The translations under genes and the position numbers were made by a program. Shown piece by piece: positions 37,018 to 45,603 of a stretch of 64,000 nt of DNA. This DNA comes from Capilliphycus robustus. Lineage in GTDB: Bacteria > Cyanobacteriota > Cyanobacteriia > Cyanobacteriales > Microcoleaceae. The notes beneath the pieces were generated by a model. The model saw only the letters and a list, made by a program, of their open reading frames with translations, did not search any database and was not told where the DNA came from. Within the stretch, counting starts at the first letter, position 1, and every line of letters begins with the position of its first letter. The DNA is taken from positions 40,693 through 104,692 of the forward strand of contig NZ_JAYGHR010000073.1 of the NCBI RefSeq assembly GCF_034932365.1. Direction: 5' to 3'.

Positions 37018-40000
37018 ATGAAACAAATCAAACAACTTATACCTGTTCATCGGACGGCATTTCAATATTTGAATACTCCCATCTGGCTCTATGATACACA
37101 GAATGGGCAAGTGCAGTGGGCAAATGATGCAGCTCTACAACTTTTCAATGCTGATAATATCAAAACTTTAAATTACATTTTTAACATTTTTTTAAGGTCT
37201 AAAATAACTTATCTATTACAGGCTTTAGAGCCATTGAAACCGGGGCAAAAAATTCAAGAAAACTGGAGAATTGATTTCCCGGAAAAAACGATTAATCTTC
37301 GTTGTTACTGTTCAGTAATTCTAACAGAGAACGGACAGTTAGCTATACTTGTAGAAGCTCATATCGAACACAATCAGCCAATTGAGCCGGAGAGTTTGCG
37401 ATTAGTTGAAGCTTGGCGGCATACAAACTTTATGCTCTCTCTATACACCCTAGATGGAGAATTATTACTGCAAAATCCAGCCGCTCAAAACTGTTATGGA
37501 AATCTCAGCCCCAATGGTAAAAATAATCACCGTAGCTTTTTCAATTCTTTTCTGGCTCCGGCAGTTGAACAGGAAGCCTTAGACTGTATTAATAAAGGAA
37601 AAATATTCAGCGTAGAAACTCAAGTTAAAACGGACAAAGGTTTATGCTGGCACAAAATTGAAGCCCGAAAAACTTACGATCCCGTCACGGGTAATTATTT
37701 AATTTTAGTCAGCGAAAAAGATATTAATGATCGTAAAAAATCAGAGGAAAAACTCCGCGAGAGTCAACATTTTTTACAAAAGCTCACCAATACAGTCCCG
37801 CAAATTCTCTATATTTTTGACCTTTCAGACAATAAAAGCCTCTATCTTAACCAACGGAGCATCGAAATATTAGGCTACTCTCCTGAAGAAATTTGTACTT
37901 GGGAACCTGAACGGTTAATCAATCATTTCCATCCTGAAGATCGACATTTATGCTATAGCTTGCCTCATCGCTTTCAGCATCTTAAAGATGATGAAATCCT
38001 CTCAAGCGAATATCGATTTCGCCACAAAAATGGAGAATGGCGGTGGTTGAACAGTCGAGAAATTGTCTTTCAAAGAGATGCAAAAGGAAAGCCCCTTCAG
38101 ATTCTTGGTTCTGTTACCGATATTAGCTCACAGCAAGCTGCACTTCGTGAACGCAAACAAGCAGAAATTGCCCTACAATCCCTCAGCAATCGTTTACAAC
38201 ATTTACTCACCTCTAGTCCGGGTATTATTTATAGTTGTCAACCTCAAGGAAACTATGGAGTTAGCTACATCAGTGAAAATGTGAAAACCGTTTTGGGATT
38301 TGATGCCGAAACCTTTCTCAATAACCCTCATTATTTCTGGTATTCTCGCATTCATCCCGACGATTTAGCCACAATTACTAATGCTATCCAGAGACTTTTT
38401 CAACAAGGAGAAATAACTCTTGAGTACCGTTTTCTCCACAGCGATCAAACCTATCACTGGATTTACGATCAAGCCAAACTTTTAAAAAATGCACTGGGTC
38501 AGCCAACAGAAATTGTTGGTTATATTATCGATATTAGCGATCGCAAACGCTCAGAATTAGCCTTAAAACATCAAAAAGAAGTCCTACAAGCCATCTTTGA
38601 TCATATTCCGATCATGTTAGCTTGTTTTAATTCCGACGGGAAAACTCAACTGATTAATCGTGAATTGGAGCAAGTTTTGGGTTGGTCTTTGGCTCAGTGG
38701 CAACAACAGAATCTATTATTACAATGCTATCCTAACCCCCATGATTATCAACAAGTTATAGCTCATATGCAAGCGGCAGACAGACAATGGAAAGATTTCC
38801 AAACTCGAACTGAAACAGGAGAAATTGTAGAAACATCTTGGACAAATATTCGTTTATCCGATGGGAGTAGAATTGGTATTGGACAAGATATCACCGCTCG
38901 AAAACAAAATGAAAAACGTTTGCGAGAACAGGCTCAACGCGAACAACTGATTACCCTCGTTACTCAACGCATTCGTCAATCCCTTAATTTAGATGATATT
39001 CTAGAAACAACCGTTGCTGAAATTCGACAACTTTTGCAAACAGAGCGAGTTTTAATTTATCGTTTTGAACCCGATAAAAGTGGAATTGTGATTGCAGAAT
39101 CTGTTGATGAATCCTGGGTATCTCTGCGGGGAAAAATTCTCTTTGATGAAGGTTTAGCTGACAACACTTGCATCAATGCCTATACTCATGGTCGTATTCA
39201 AAACACTCCAGATATCTATAATAGCGGATTACCAGACTGTTATATTCAACTCCTGGCTCAGTTTCAAGTTAGAGCAAATCTGGTTATTCCGATTCTGCAC
39301 GGCGAGGAATTATGGGGACTATTAGTAGCTCAACATTGTTCACAACCCAGGCTTTGGCAAACCACAGAAATTGAACTCCTCCATCAACTCGCCGATCAAG
39401 TTGCGATCGCCATTTCCCAAAGTGAACTCTATCAATATGCCCAATATCAAGCCCAACGAGAACAGGCACTCAACGAAGTCATTCAAGCCATTCGCAACTC
39501 TTTAGAATTGAACACAATTTTTTCAACCGCTTCTCACGAAATTGCTCGATTACTCTATGTCGATTGGGTTCATATTGTCCAGTATTTCCCCGAGGAAAAA
39601 ATTTGGTTAAATGTGGGTGAATATTGTCGATATCCGAACTTTATAAAAGCATTGGGAACAGAAATTACTGATGATGAAAATCAATTTTTCGCTCAACTTA
39701 AACAACTTAAAATCGTACAAATTGCCGATATTAGTCAGGCAGAAGATAAAATTAATTGTGCTTATGCTCGTACCTATCCCGGTTCTTGGCTTCTCATTCC
39801 GATTCATTCAAAATCTTCCTTTTGGGGAAGTTTAAATCTGATTAGAAATCCTCAACATACCCAATGGCAATCCTCAGAAATTGAACTCGCTCGAACCGTC
39901 GCCAATCAACTCGCGATCGCCATCCAACAATCTCAACTTTATCAGCAATTGCAGCACGCTAACGAAGAACTTCAACATCTCGCCACCCACGATCAACTGA

Positions 40001-40491
40001 CTCAGCTTGCTAACCGTCGTTATTTTGATGAATATTTAACTCAAGAATGGCAGCGTCTCACCCGAGAACAAGGTCTTTTATCATTAATTCTCTGTGATGT
40101 TGATTATTTTAAACGATACAATGATACCTACGGTCATTTAGCAGGTGATGAATGTCTGACGAAAGTTGCTCAAGTCATTCGGCATGGAGTTAAACGTCCG
40201 GCGGATTTAGCCGCTCGATATGGGGGTGAAGAATTTGTGATCATTTTACCCAATACTGATAGTCAGGGAGCGATTCAAGTTGTACAAACTATTCAAGCCG
40301 ATATTTTCCAGCTTCATATTCCCCATGAAAGTTCATCCGCGAGTTCACAAATTACCCTCAGTTTTGGGATTGCAAGTCTTTATCCGACAACTGTTAGTTA
40401 TCCTGAAATATTAATCAAAAAAGCCGATCTTGCCCTCTATCAAGCTAAAGAAAACGGCCGGAATTGCTATTATCTTAGTGACAATGATTGA
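37018..40491 (+). CDS. Multi-PAS, double-GAF diguanylate cyclase; GAF1 cyanobacteriochrome-like
   Basis: 1157 residues, soluble. By eye about five PAS units (to ~630), GAF1 (~640-800), GAF2 (~814-978) and a C-terminal GGDEF domain (~990-1155). The GGDEF active site is GGEEF (1069-1073) with a product-inhibition site RPAD (1060-1063), so it should make c-di-GMP under feedback control; no EAL domain follows. GAF1 resembles bilin-binding cyanobacteriochrome GAFs ('VLIYRFEPDKSG', 'FQVRANLVIPIL', 'WGLLVAQHCSQPRLWQ') and keeps a Cys at the usual bilin position (Cys 741, in LPDCYIQLL) although the following residue is Tyr, not His. It starts 141 bases after the chemoreceptor gene. Confidence 0.9.
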   Translation: MKQIKQLIPVHRTAFQYLNTPIWLYDTQNGQVQWANDAALQLFNADNIKTLNYIFNIFLRSKITYLLQALEPLKPGQKIQENWRIDFPEKTINLRCYCSVILTENGQLAILVEAHIEHNQPIEPESLRLVEAWRHTNFMLSLYTLDGELLLQNPAAQNCYGNLSPNGKNNHRSFFNSFLAPAVEQEALDCINKGKIFSVETQVKTDKGLCWHKIEARKTYDPVTGNYLILVSEKDINDRKKSEEKLRESQHFLQKLTNTVPQILYIFDLSDNKSLYLNQRSIEILGYSPEEICTWEPERLINHFHPEDRHLCYSLPHRFQHLKDDEILSSEYRFRHKNGEWRWLNSREIVFQRDAKGKPLQILGSVTDISSQQAALRERKQAEIALQSLSNRLQHLLTSSPGIIYSCQPQGNYGVSYISENVKTVLGFDAETFLNNPHYFWYSRIHPDDLATITNAIQRLFQQGEITLEYRFLHSDQTYHWIYDQAKLLKNALGQPTEIVGYIIDISDRKRSELALKHQKEVLQAIFDHIPIMLACFNSDGKTQLINRELEQVLGWSLAQWQQQNLLLQCYPNPHDYQQVIAHMQAADRQWKDFQTRTETGEIVETSWTNIRLSDGSRIGIGQDITARKQNEKRLREQAQREQLITLVTQRIRQSLNLDDILETTVAEIRQLLQTERVLIYRFEPDKSGIVIAESVDESWVSLRGKILFDEGLADNTCINAYTHGRIQNTPDIYNSGLPDCYIQLLAQFQVRANLVIPILHGEELWGLLVAQHCSQPRLWQTTEIELLHQLADQVAIAISQSELYQYAQYQAQREQALNEVIQAIRNSLELNTIFSTASHEIARLLYVDWVHIVQYFPEEKIWLNVGEYCRYPNFIKALGTEITDDENQFFAQLKQLKIVQIADISQAEDKINCAYARTYPGSWLLIPIHSKSSFWGSLNLIRNPQHTQWQSSEIELARTVANQLAIAIQQSQLYQQLQHANEELQHLATHDQLTQLANRRYFDEYLTQEWQRLTREQGLLSLILCDVDYFKRYNDTYGHLAGDECLTKVAQVIRHGVKRPADLAARYGGEEFVIILPNTDSQGAIQVVQTIQADIFQLHIPHESSSASSQITLSFGIASLYPTTVSYPEILIKKADLALYQAKENGRNCYYLSDND

Positions 40492-40518
40492 TAAAAAATA
40501 CTGTAGGGGCGGGTTTTT

Positions 40519-40664
40519 ACAGTTTACAGTTTACAGTTATCTGTTACCAGCTTTTACAGTTTACAGTTATACAGTTCTCAATATTATCTGGTTACTGGTT
40601 ACTGTTCACTGGTTACTGTTCACTGGTCACTGTTCACTGATAACTGTTCACTGTTCACTGTTTA
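40519..40664. repeat. Heptamer tandem repeat (STRR-like)
   Basis: ACAGTTT-type units (40519-40577) lead into eleven perfect-register heptamers of the form CTGKTYA/CTGATAA (40588-40664). This is the short tandemly repeated type known from filamentous cyanobacteria. It overlaps the last five codons of the minus-strand Gfo/Idh gene. A lone GTAGGGGCGGGTTT half-repeat precedes it at 40503. Confidence 0.85.
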
Positions 40665-41763
40665 AAACCTTCTCAAAATCTGGAACATTCACCCAAGTTC
40701 CCGTCTCACTGGACTCCTGAGTTAAATCCATTAATAACTGTGAATAAACCCCCTCCCGCAACGAAGGAACCATAGATTTTCCTTGTTCAATTCCATTTAC
40801 CCATTGATCAACAACCCGCACAAACGGCGCAATTCTCCCATCGGGATAAACACGCGGAAACTGTAACTTTTCAGGAATAGAAATCTCTGCTAATGCCTCT
40901 CCGTTTTTGCTTCCCCACAACTGAAAACCATGTACATAATCCTGTTGATTATCACTTCCTAAAATCAACGTTCCTTCACTTCCATAAACTTCTACCCAAT
41001 GTCCCCGTCCTTGATAGCTTACTGAACTCAAACTCACTTGACAAGGCGTTCCGTCTGCTAATTCTAAGATTAAATTACAAGTATCATCTGCATCCACAGG
41101 CTTTAATTTTCCGCCTTCTGTGGGGTCAGGACGAAAGGGAATAGAAGTGCTTAATAAACTACAAATCCGGTTCACTTTCCCAAACAACCAATCAATATAA
41201 TCAAACGCATGAGAACCAATCGCCCCTAACGCCCCACCGCCTTTTTCTTTTTGGGCGTACCAATTCCAAGTTCGTTCAGGATTCGCTCGACTTGACACTA
41301 ACCAATCAATTTTAATTAACCGTTTTTCTCCCACATAATTTTGACTCAAAAGTTCAGCAAAATGTTGCCAAGCGGGAATAAATCTAAACTCAAAATCTAA
41401 CGTCGTTACACAATTATTTTGTGTCGCTAATTGATAGAGTTTTTTCGCTTCATTTACATTCAATGTTGTTGGTTTTTCTAACAGTAAATGTTTCTTCCCT
41501 TGTAAAACAATCTTCGCCATATCATAATGTAAAAAAGGCGGCGTTGAAATCGCTACACCCGTCACATCGGGTAAAGCAACAATCTCTTCAATGGTATTCG
41601 CCGCATGAGGAATATGATGACTCTCAGCCATCGCTTTAGCTTTCTCCAGATCCCGATGATAAACCGCTACAACTTCTGTACGGGGATGTTCTTGAAATCC
41701 GGGAATATGAACCTTTTTTCCGAAGCCTGTCCCGATGACTGCAATTCCAATTTTATTCGTCAT
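40648..41763 (-). CDS. Gfo/Idh/MocA-family oxidoreductase
   Basis: 371 residues. N-terminal NAD(P)-binding Rossmann fold ('IGIAVIGTGFGKKVHIPGF', 5-23) with the 'EKPTTLNVNEAKKLY' motif whose Lys is catalytic in the family, then the alpha/beta substrate domain ('GGGALGAIGSHAFDYIDWLFG'). Substrates in this family are sugars, polyols or biliverdin; biliverdin reductase is a member, but nothing here points to it specifically. The last residues N-S-E-Q and the TGA come from the heptamer repeat, so the natural end may have been altered. 29 bases after it upstream lies gshB on the same strand. Confidence 0.9.
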   Translation of the reverse strand: MTNKIGIAVIGTGFGKKVHIPGFQEHPRTEVVAVYHRDLEKAKAMAESHHIPHAANTIEEIVALPDVTGVAISTPPFLHYDMAKIVLQGKKHLLLEKPTTLNVNEAKKLYQLATQNNCVTTLDFEFRFIPAWQHFAELLSQNYVGEKRLIKIDWLVSSRANPERTWNWYAQKEKGGGALGAIGSHAFDYIDWLFGKVNRICSLLSTSIPFRPDPTEGGKLKPVDADDTCNLILELADGTPCQVSLSSVSYQGRGHWVEVYGSEGTLILGSDNQQDYVHGFQLWGSKNGEALAEISIPEKLQFPRVYPDGRIAPFVRVVDQWVNGIEQGKSMVPSLREGVYSQLLMDLTQESSETGTWVNVPDFEKVLNSEQ

Positions 41764-41792
41764 TATTCAACCTAATTCGTCAGTTTTTCAGT

Positions 41793-42758
41793 TCAATTTG
41801 CCTTTTTTTCAATCCATTCAATCACCTGTTTTCCTAAATTAACATGATCCAATAAATCGATCTCCCGAATTCCCGTTGGACTGGTTACATTCACTTCCGT
41901 GAGATAACCGCCAATCACATCAATTCCCACAAAATATAACCCATCTTCTCGCAATTTTGGCGCCACTTGAACACAAATTTCTCGTTCGCGATCTGTAATT
42001 TCCGTCTGAGCAACTCGTCCACCCACCGCCATATTTCCGCGAAATTCTTTCCCCGTTGGAATGCGATTAATCGCCCCTATCGGTTCTCCATCTAACAAAA
42101 TAATCCGTTTATCGCCTTCTTTCGCCGCAGGTAAATAAGTTTGCACCATCACTGGTTCTCGACCTTGTTTCGTGCTAATTTCAATTAAAGAGTTAAAATT
42201 GCGATCGCCTGCTTCTAAAAATAAAATTCCTTCTCCCGCTTTTCCGCCCAAAGGCTTCAAAACAGCCGCTTCTTTTTTCTCAACAAACTCTCGAATTACC
42301 TGTTTATTTTGACTGACAATCGTTTCAGGTATTGCTTCTGTAAATTGTAAAGCATACATCTTCTCATTCGCCGCCCGTAACCCTTGAGGTGAATTAATCA
42401 CCAACGTTTTTGATGAGTCAACATAATCCAGGATGTAAGTTGCATACAAATAAGGCACCGTCACAGGTGGATCAGTCCGCATAAACACCGCATCCATCTC
42501 TTCTAAAGCGAGTAACTGCGGTTGATCCAGGGAAAACCAAAGTTCAGCCGATATCCAGCGATCGCCTTCTTGTTTCACAGGGACAAGATGAACCGGAGTC
42601 AAAGTCGCCCAAGCTTTCCCTTGGCTGACAGTCAGTTGGTGTATCTCTGTGATCCAGACTTCGTGACCCAAGGCTTGGGCGGCTTCCATAATCGCCACAC
42701 TACTGTCATGGCTTGGGTTTAGCTTTTCGATGGGGTCAATGATGAATGCAAATTTCAT
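41793..42758 (-). CDS. gshB: Glutathione synthetase
   Basis: 321 residues. ATP-grasp enzyme joining gamma-glutamylcysteine and glycine. 'FRMTDPP'-type motif appears as 'AVFMRTDPPVTVPYLYAT', the ATP-grasp loop as 'AVLKPLGGKAGEGILF', and metal/ATP residues in 'GIDVIGGYLTEVNVTSPTG'. Full length for the prokaryotic GshB type. It follows grxC by 95 bases on the same strand, a pairing common in cyanobacteria and consistent with a shared thiol-redox function. Confidence 0.96.
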   Translation of the reverse strand: MKFAFIIDPIEKLNPSHDSSVAIMEAAQALGHEVWITEIHQLTVSQGKAWATLTPVHLVPVKQEGDRWISAELWFSLDQPQLLALEEMDAVFMRTDPPVTVPYLYATYILDYVDSSKTLVINSPQGLRAANEKMYALQFTEAIPETIVSQNKQVIREFVEKKEAAVLKPLGGKAGEGILFLEAGDRNFNSLIEISTKQGREPVMVQTYLPAAKEGDKRIILLDGEPIGAINRIPTGKEFRGNMAVGGRVAQTEITDREREICVQVAPKLREDGLYFVGIDVIGGYLTEVNVTSPTGIREIDLLDHVNLGKQVIEWIEKKAN

Positions 42759-42853
42759 CGGATATTAGGGGGTAGGGTGAAGGAGCAACGATCAAGCCGT
42801 ATTCTTTATCCTACCGCGATCGCTGACCCTTCTGACAATTCCTACCCCAAAAA

Positions 42854-43111
42854 TTAGGCTAATAGCGGATCAAGCTTTCCTGCGGCTTCTAACGCATAGA
42901 GATCGTCACAACCGCCAATATGTTGATCATTGATAAAAACTTGCGGGACGGAACGGCGACCATTGGCACGTTGGGCCATCTTGTCTCGGGCGTCTTCATC
43001 CCCATCAATCGAGTAGTCGGTGTAGTCTACACCTTTCTTCTGAAGGAGTGATTTCGCCCGAATACAGAAAGGACAGGTACTCCAAGTATAAATTTCGACT
43101 TGAGCGGCCAT
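42854..43111 (-). CDS. grxC: Glutaredoxin 3
   Basis: 85 residues from ATG 43111 (MAAQVEIYTW), which fits the family start; an upstream in-frame start would add 20 unrelated residues. Dithiol active site CPFC (Cys 13, Cys 16), glutathione-binding 'RRSVPQVFIND' and 'GGCDDLYALEAAGKL' are intact. It reduces disulfides and glutathione mixed disulfides in the cytoplasm with GSH made by the next gene, gshB. Confidence 0.96.
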   Translation of the reverse strand: MAAQVEIYTWSTCPFCIRAKSLLQKKGVDYTDYSIDGDEDARDKMAQRANGRRSVPQVFINDQHIGGCDDLYALEAAGKLDPLLA

Positions 43112-43202
43112 AATATTGTCAGTCTGTGAGTAACATCTCCTAATTTTAAAGGCAATAGCACTTAGATTCAACTCATCTCAGGTGTTGGTTGTCAGGTGTC
43201 AG

Positions 43203-43265
43203 GTAGGGGCGGGTTAAAATAGATTTATTCATCTTACAAACAACCTGAGTGAACCCGCCCCTACA
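43203..43265. repeat. Short inverted repeat of the AACCCGCCCCTA family
   Basis: GTAGGGGCGGGTT and AACCCGCCCCTAC bracket a 36-base centre. No outer MITE termini are seen here. It lies between grxC and the carbonic anhydrase gene. Confidence 0.8.
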
Positions 43266-43318
43266 AAACTCTTGCCAGCTTGCCTTCCTGTTCCCAGATC
43301 CGCTTTCCCTAATTACTG

Positions 43319-44074
43319 TTAGATAACCTGACGTTCATTGAGAGGTTGAATCGGTCTAGCATTTCCATTGTAGAAAGATCGAAAATACTCAATTTGTTTG
43401 CTAGAAACTTCAATCGGTGTTTCAAATACTATCCAGTTTACCCCTTCACTACAGGGCGGCGTGGTTAGTGAACCTGTGTAATTGTAGTAAACTTTGTTTT
43501 CAGGTGGTAACGCACTGGCGTTAATGGCGACTCCACGAACAGGATTTTCTATGATTTCTTTGGGTACATGAGGCCATAAACTAGCAATAAAACGATTTTC
43601 TGTTCCTTCCTCTATCAAAATTCCAATCACCGCAAATTTCCCATCCGAACTTTTATGAACCAGATGAACTTCCATCGGATAAGATTTTCCATCTAACTGA
43701 TGTTCACTGGGAGAATGAAAGTGAAATTGCAGTAATTCATATTGTTTGTTATCAATTTTAATTGTACTTCCCGGTTCATACTCGATCTCAATAGTATGAC
43801 CTTTGTTAATAACGTTTAGCGGCGTATAATCATAACTAAATTCAATTTTGGCTTTAGGTGTTGCTGATGTCTCAATATTAATCGGAGACTGTTGCTGTCC
43901 CGTTTCACAGACAACAAATTCCTCTTTTAACTCTCCCCAATTTTCCGGCCCCATTTCACCCCGATAACCCCATTCACCTGTGTGTAGCTGATTTTTTGAA
44001 CAAGCAACCGGAATAATAAACATAGTAAAAATAAAGATGATGAAGAACATCATCCAAACCTTAATTTTTTTCAT
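43319..44074 (-). CDS. Alpha-type carbonic anhydrase, predicted lipoprotein
   Basis: 251 residues. A hydrophobic signal (5-22) ends in the lipobox IPVAC, so Cys 25 should be lipidated and the enzyme anchored outside the plasma membrane. The alpha-CA zinc triad is visible: His 118 and 120 in 'LLQFHFHSPSEH' and His 137 in 'MEVHLVH'. 'QQSPINI', 'SLTTPPCSEGV' and the cysteine pair 56/208 (usual disulfide) are also conserved. It interconverts CO2 and bicarbonate in the periplasm, a role tied to carbon acquisition. It resembles EcaA-type cyanobacterial enzymes. Follows the RNA methyltransferase by 15 bases on the same strand. Confidence 0.94.
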   Translation of the reverse strand: MKKIKVWMMFFIIFIFTMFIIPVACSKNQLHTGEWGYRGEMGPENWGELKEEFVVCETGQQQSPINIETSATPKAKIEFSYDYTPLNVINKGHTIEIEYEPGSTIKIDNKQYELLQFHFHSPSEHQLDGKSYPMEVHLVHKSSDGKFAVIGILIEEGTENRFIASLWPHVPKEIIENPVRGVAINASALPPENKVYYNYTGSLTTPPCSEGVNWIVFETPIEVSSKQIEYFRSFYNGNARPIQPLNERQVI

Positions 44075-44089
44075 TGGACTTGAGGATTT

Positions 44090-45214
44090 TTAGTAGAGTT
44101 CGTATTTGAGCAAAGTACAAGCTATCGTCCCATTATAAACCGGAATACGTTGTGCTGTTCTCAGTCCGACTTGCTTGGCGAGCGCCTTATTTCCAGTTAT
44201 AATAAATGCAGTCCAACCCTTGAAACGTTGCTTAAAAACATCTCCAAGCTGTTGATAGAGACTTCCCAACTTTTCAACATCACCTAACCGTTCCCCATAA
44301 GGAGGATTGCAAATGATTATACCGTGATCAGCCGGAGGTTCAAGGTGAAATAATGTTGCTTGAGTCAGACGAATTTGATCTTCAACTCCACACTGTTGAG
44401 CATTATAACGGGCTTGAGCTAACATTTCCCCATCGCGATCGCATCCTACAATAATACTCTCGAGTTGTGATAATTGACTCTTTTCAGCTTCTTGATACAA
44501 CGAGTCCCACAACTGTCCATCAAAATCTTGCCATTTCATAAACCCAAACGTCTCTCGAAATAGCCCTGGTGCAACGTTTAACCCCTTCAAAGCCGCTTCT
44601 AGAGGTAATGTTCCAGAACCACACATCGGGTCTAAAAAAGGCATATTCGGCTGCCATTCCGCCATTTCTAGCAACGCTGCGGCTAGAGTTTCCTTCAGGG
44701 GTGCTTTCCCCACTGCTGGCCGATATCCCCGTCGATGTAAACTATTTCCTGAACTATCTAAACTGAGAATTCCCCGATCTTGATCAATGTGAAGATTAAT
44801 CACAATATCGGGATCTTCTGTGTCAATACTCGAACGTTCACCCCACTGTTGACGTTGCTGATCAACAATAGCATTCTTGACCTGTAATGCACTAAAATGA
44901 GTATGATTAAGAACACGATTTCCGCCTGTGCAGTGAACGGCGAAAGTATCATTCGGTCGAATATATTTTTCCCAAGAAATCCGTTGAACGGCTTGATACA
45001 GTTTTTTGGCATCTGAACAAGAAAAGTTCTGAATCGGAACCAATACTCTAAAAATTATTCTTGACCACAAATTCACCCGATAAAGCAATGAGCGATCGCC
45101 TTCAAAGTATACCCCGGTAAAGTCAGGACGAACCGATTTTGCACCTAATTGTTCTAACTCTTGGGCGGCAATTTCTTCTAGACTTCGAGCTACTTTAGCA
45201 AAATACTGGGTCAT
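44090..45214 (-). CDS. THUMP-domain rRNA methyltransferase (RlmL N-terminal/YpsC type)
   Basis: 374 residues. An N-terminal ferredoxin-like/THUMP region (about 1-150; 'HTHFSALQVKNAIVDQ') binds RNA; the methyltransferase follows with SAM motif 'FLDPMCGSGTLPLEAA' (193-208) and catalytic NPPY (303-306). This half alone corresponds to the N2-guanine methylating part of E. coli RlmL and to the single-module YpsC-type proteins of Gram-positive bacteria and cyanobacteria. Target is probably a guanine in 23S rRNA, by homology. Its start lies only 16 bases beyond a terminator at 45231-45259, so its expression may depend on readthrough. Confidence 0.9.
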   Translation of the reverse strand: MTQYFAKVARSLEEIAAQELEQLGAKSVRPDFTGVYFEGDRSLLYRVNLWSRIIFRVLVPIQNFSCSDAKKLYQAVQRISWEKYIRPNDTFAVHCTGGNRVLNHTHFSALQVKNAIVDQQRQQWGERSSIDTEDPDIVINLHIDQDRGILSLDSSGNSLHRRGYRPAVGKAPLKETLAAALLEMAEWQPNMPFLDPMCGSGTLPLEAALKGLNVAPGLFRETFGFMKWQDFDGQLWDSLYQEAEKSQLSQLESIIVGCDRDGEMLAQARYNAQQCGVEDQIRLTQATLFHLEPPADHGIIICNPPYGERLGDVEKLGSLYQQLGDVFKQRFKGWTAFIITGNKALAKQVGLRTAQRIPVYNGTIACTLLKYELY

Positions 45215-45230
45215 TCAATATGGACTTAAA

Positions 45231-45259
45231 AAACTAAAGCGGTCAGATGCTCCGACCGC
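45231..45259 (-). terminator. Intrinsic terminator before the THUMP methyltransferase
   Basis: On the minus strand GCGGTC (45259-45254) pairs with GACCGC (45244-45239), 9-base loop, followed by TTTAGTTTTTT. The stem is GC-rich and the T-run follows at once. It ends the RNA described at 45231-45395 just upstream of the methyltransferase ATG. Confidence 0.7.
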
Positions 45260-45395
45260 ATCGAAAATCCTCACACCACACACACAGGAATGACATACAA
45301 ATTCAGCAGAGACGTCATTTACTTTTTTTTCAGGAAGGACACCGACGACTGGCCGTGTTTCGTCTCGGTGTCCTCACTGGTTCGCTCCTCACACG
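45231..45395 (-). ncRNA. Probable structured small RNA or attenuated leader (unrecognised)
   Basis: A 165-nt unit on the minus strand with promoter (45402-45431) and terminator (45231-45259). Between them lie a 10-bp perfect stem AGGACACCGA/TCGGTGTCCT (45374-45365 with 45345-45336), a stem AATGAC/GTCATT (45319-45314 with 45294-45289), and a TCCT/AGGA stem. No open reading frame of note. GUGUGAGGAG sits at the predicted 5' end and GGUGUGAGGA recurs near 45277-45268; both are complementary to the CUCCUCACAC(C) motif of Yfr1. I do not recognise it as a known RNA family. It could be an independent sRNA or a leader controlling the methyltransferase and carbonic anhydrase genes. Confidence 0.55.
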
Positions 45396-45401
45396 CTTGT
45401 A

Positions 45402-45431
45402 ACTGTATCCAACCCATTATCCTTTTGTCAA
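45402..45431 (-). promoter_or_regulatory. Sigma-70-type promoter for the 45.2-45.4 kb RNA
   Basis: TTGACA (45431-45426) and TACAGT (45407-45402) are 18 bases apart on the minus strand. The -35 is perfect and the -10 matches four of six positions. Predicted start is at about 45394-45397. Confidence 0.6.
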
Positions 45432-45603
45432 TACTCTAATCAGGATTTTTTTGTTAAATCTCCCAAAAGCCTGACGAAATAGCGGTTTAACTCGTTGAAA
45501 AAGTTTTGGGAAAGATTGACTGGACATCAGAAATCCAGTGCTTCGGCGCTGCGGAATACCCCTCAAGCACTGCTTATTCACCCCCACGCCAGCAAGTCCC
45601 GAA

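Noticed and set aside
45268..45277. A Yfr1-like TCCTCACACC motif on the plus strand, with hairpins on both sides
   Set aside because: A weak AATGAC/GTCATT hairpin followed by a T-run (45323-45330) could end a plus-strand RNA, but I found no good plus-strand promoter, and the minus strand has a perfect -35 and a GC-rich hairpin with a T-run. The minus-strand reading, in which the motif is the complement of Yfr1, is better supported.
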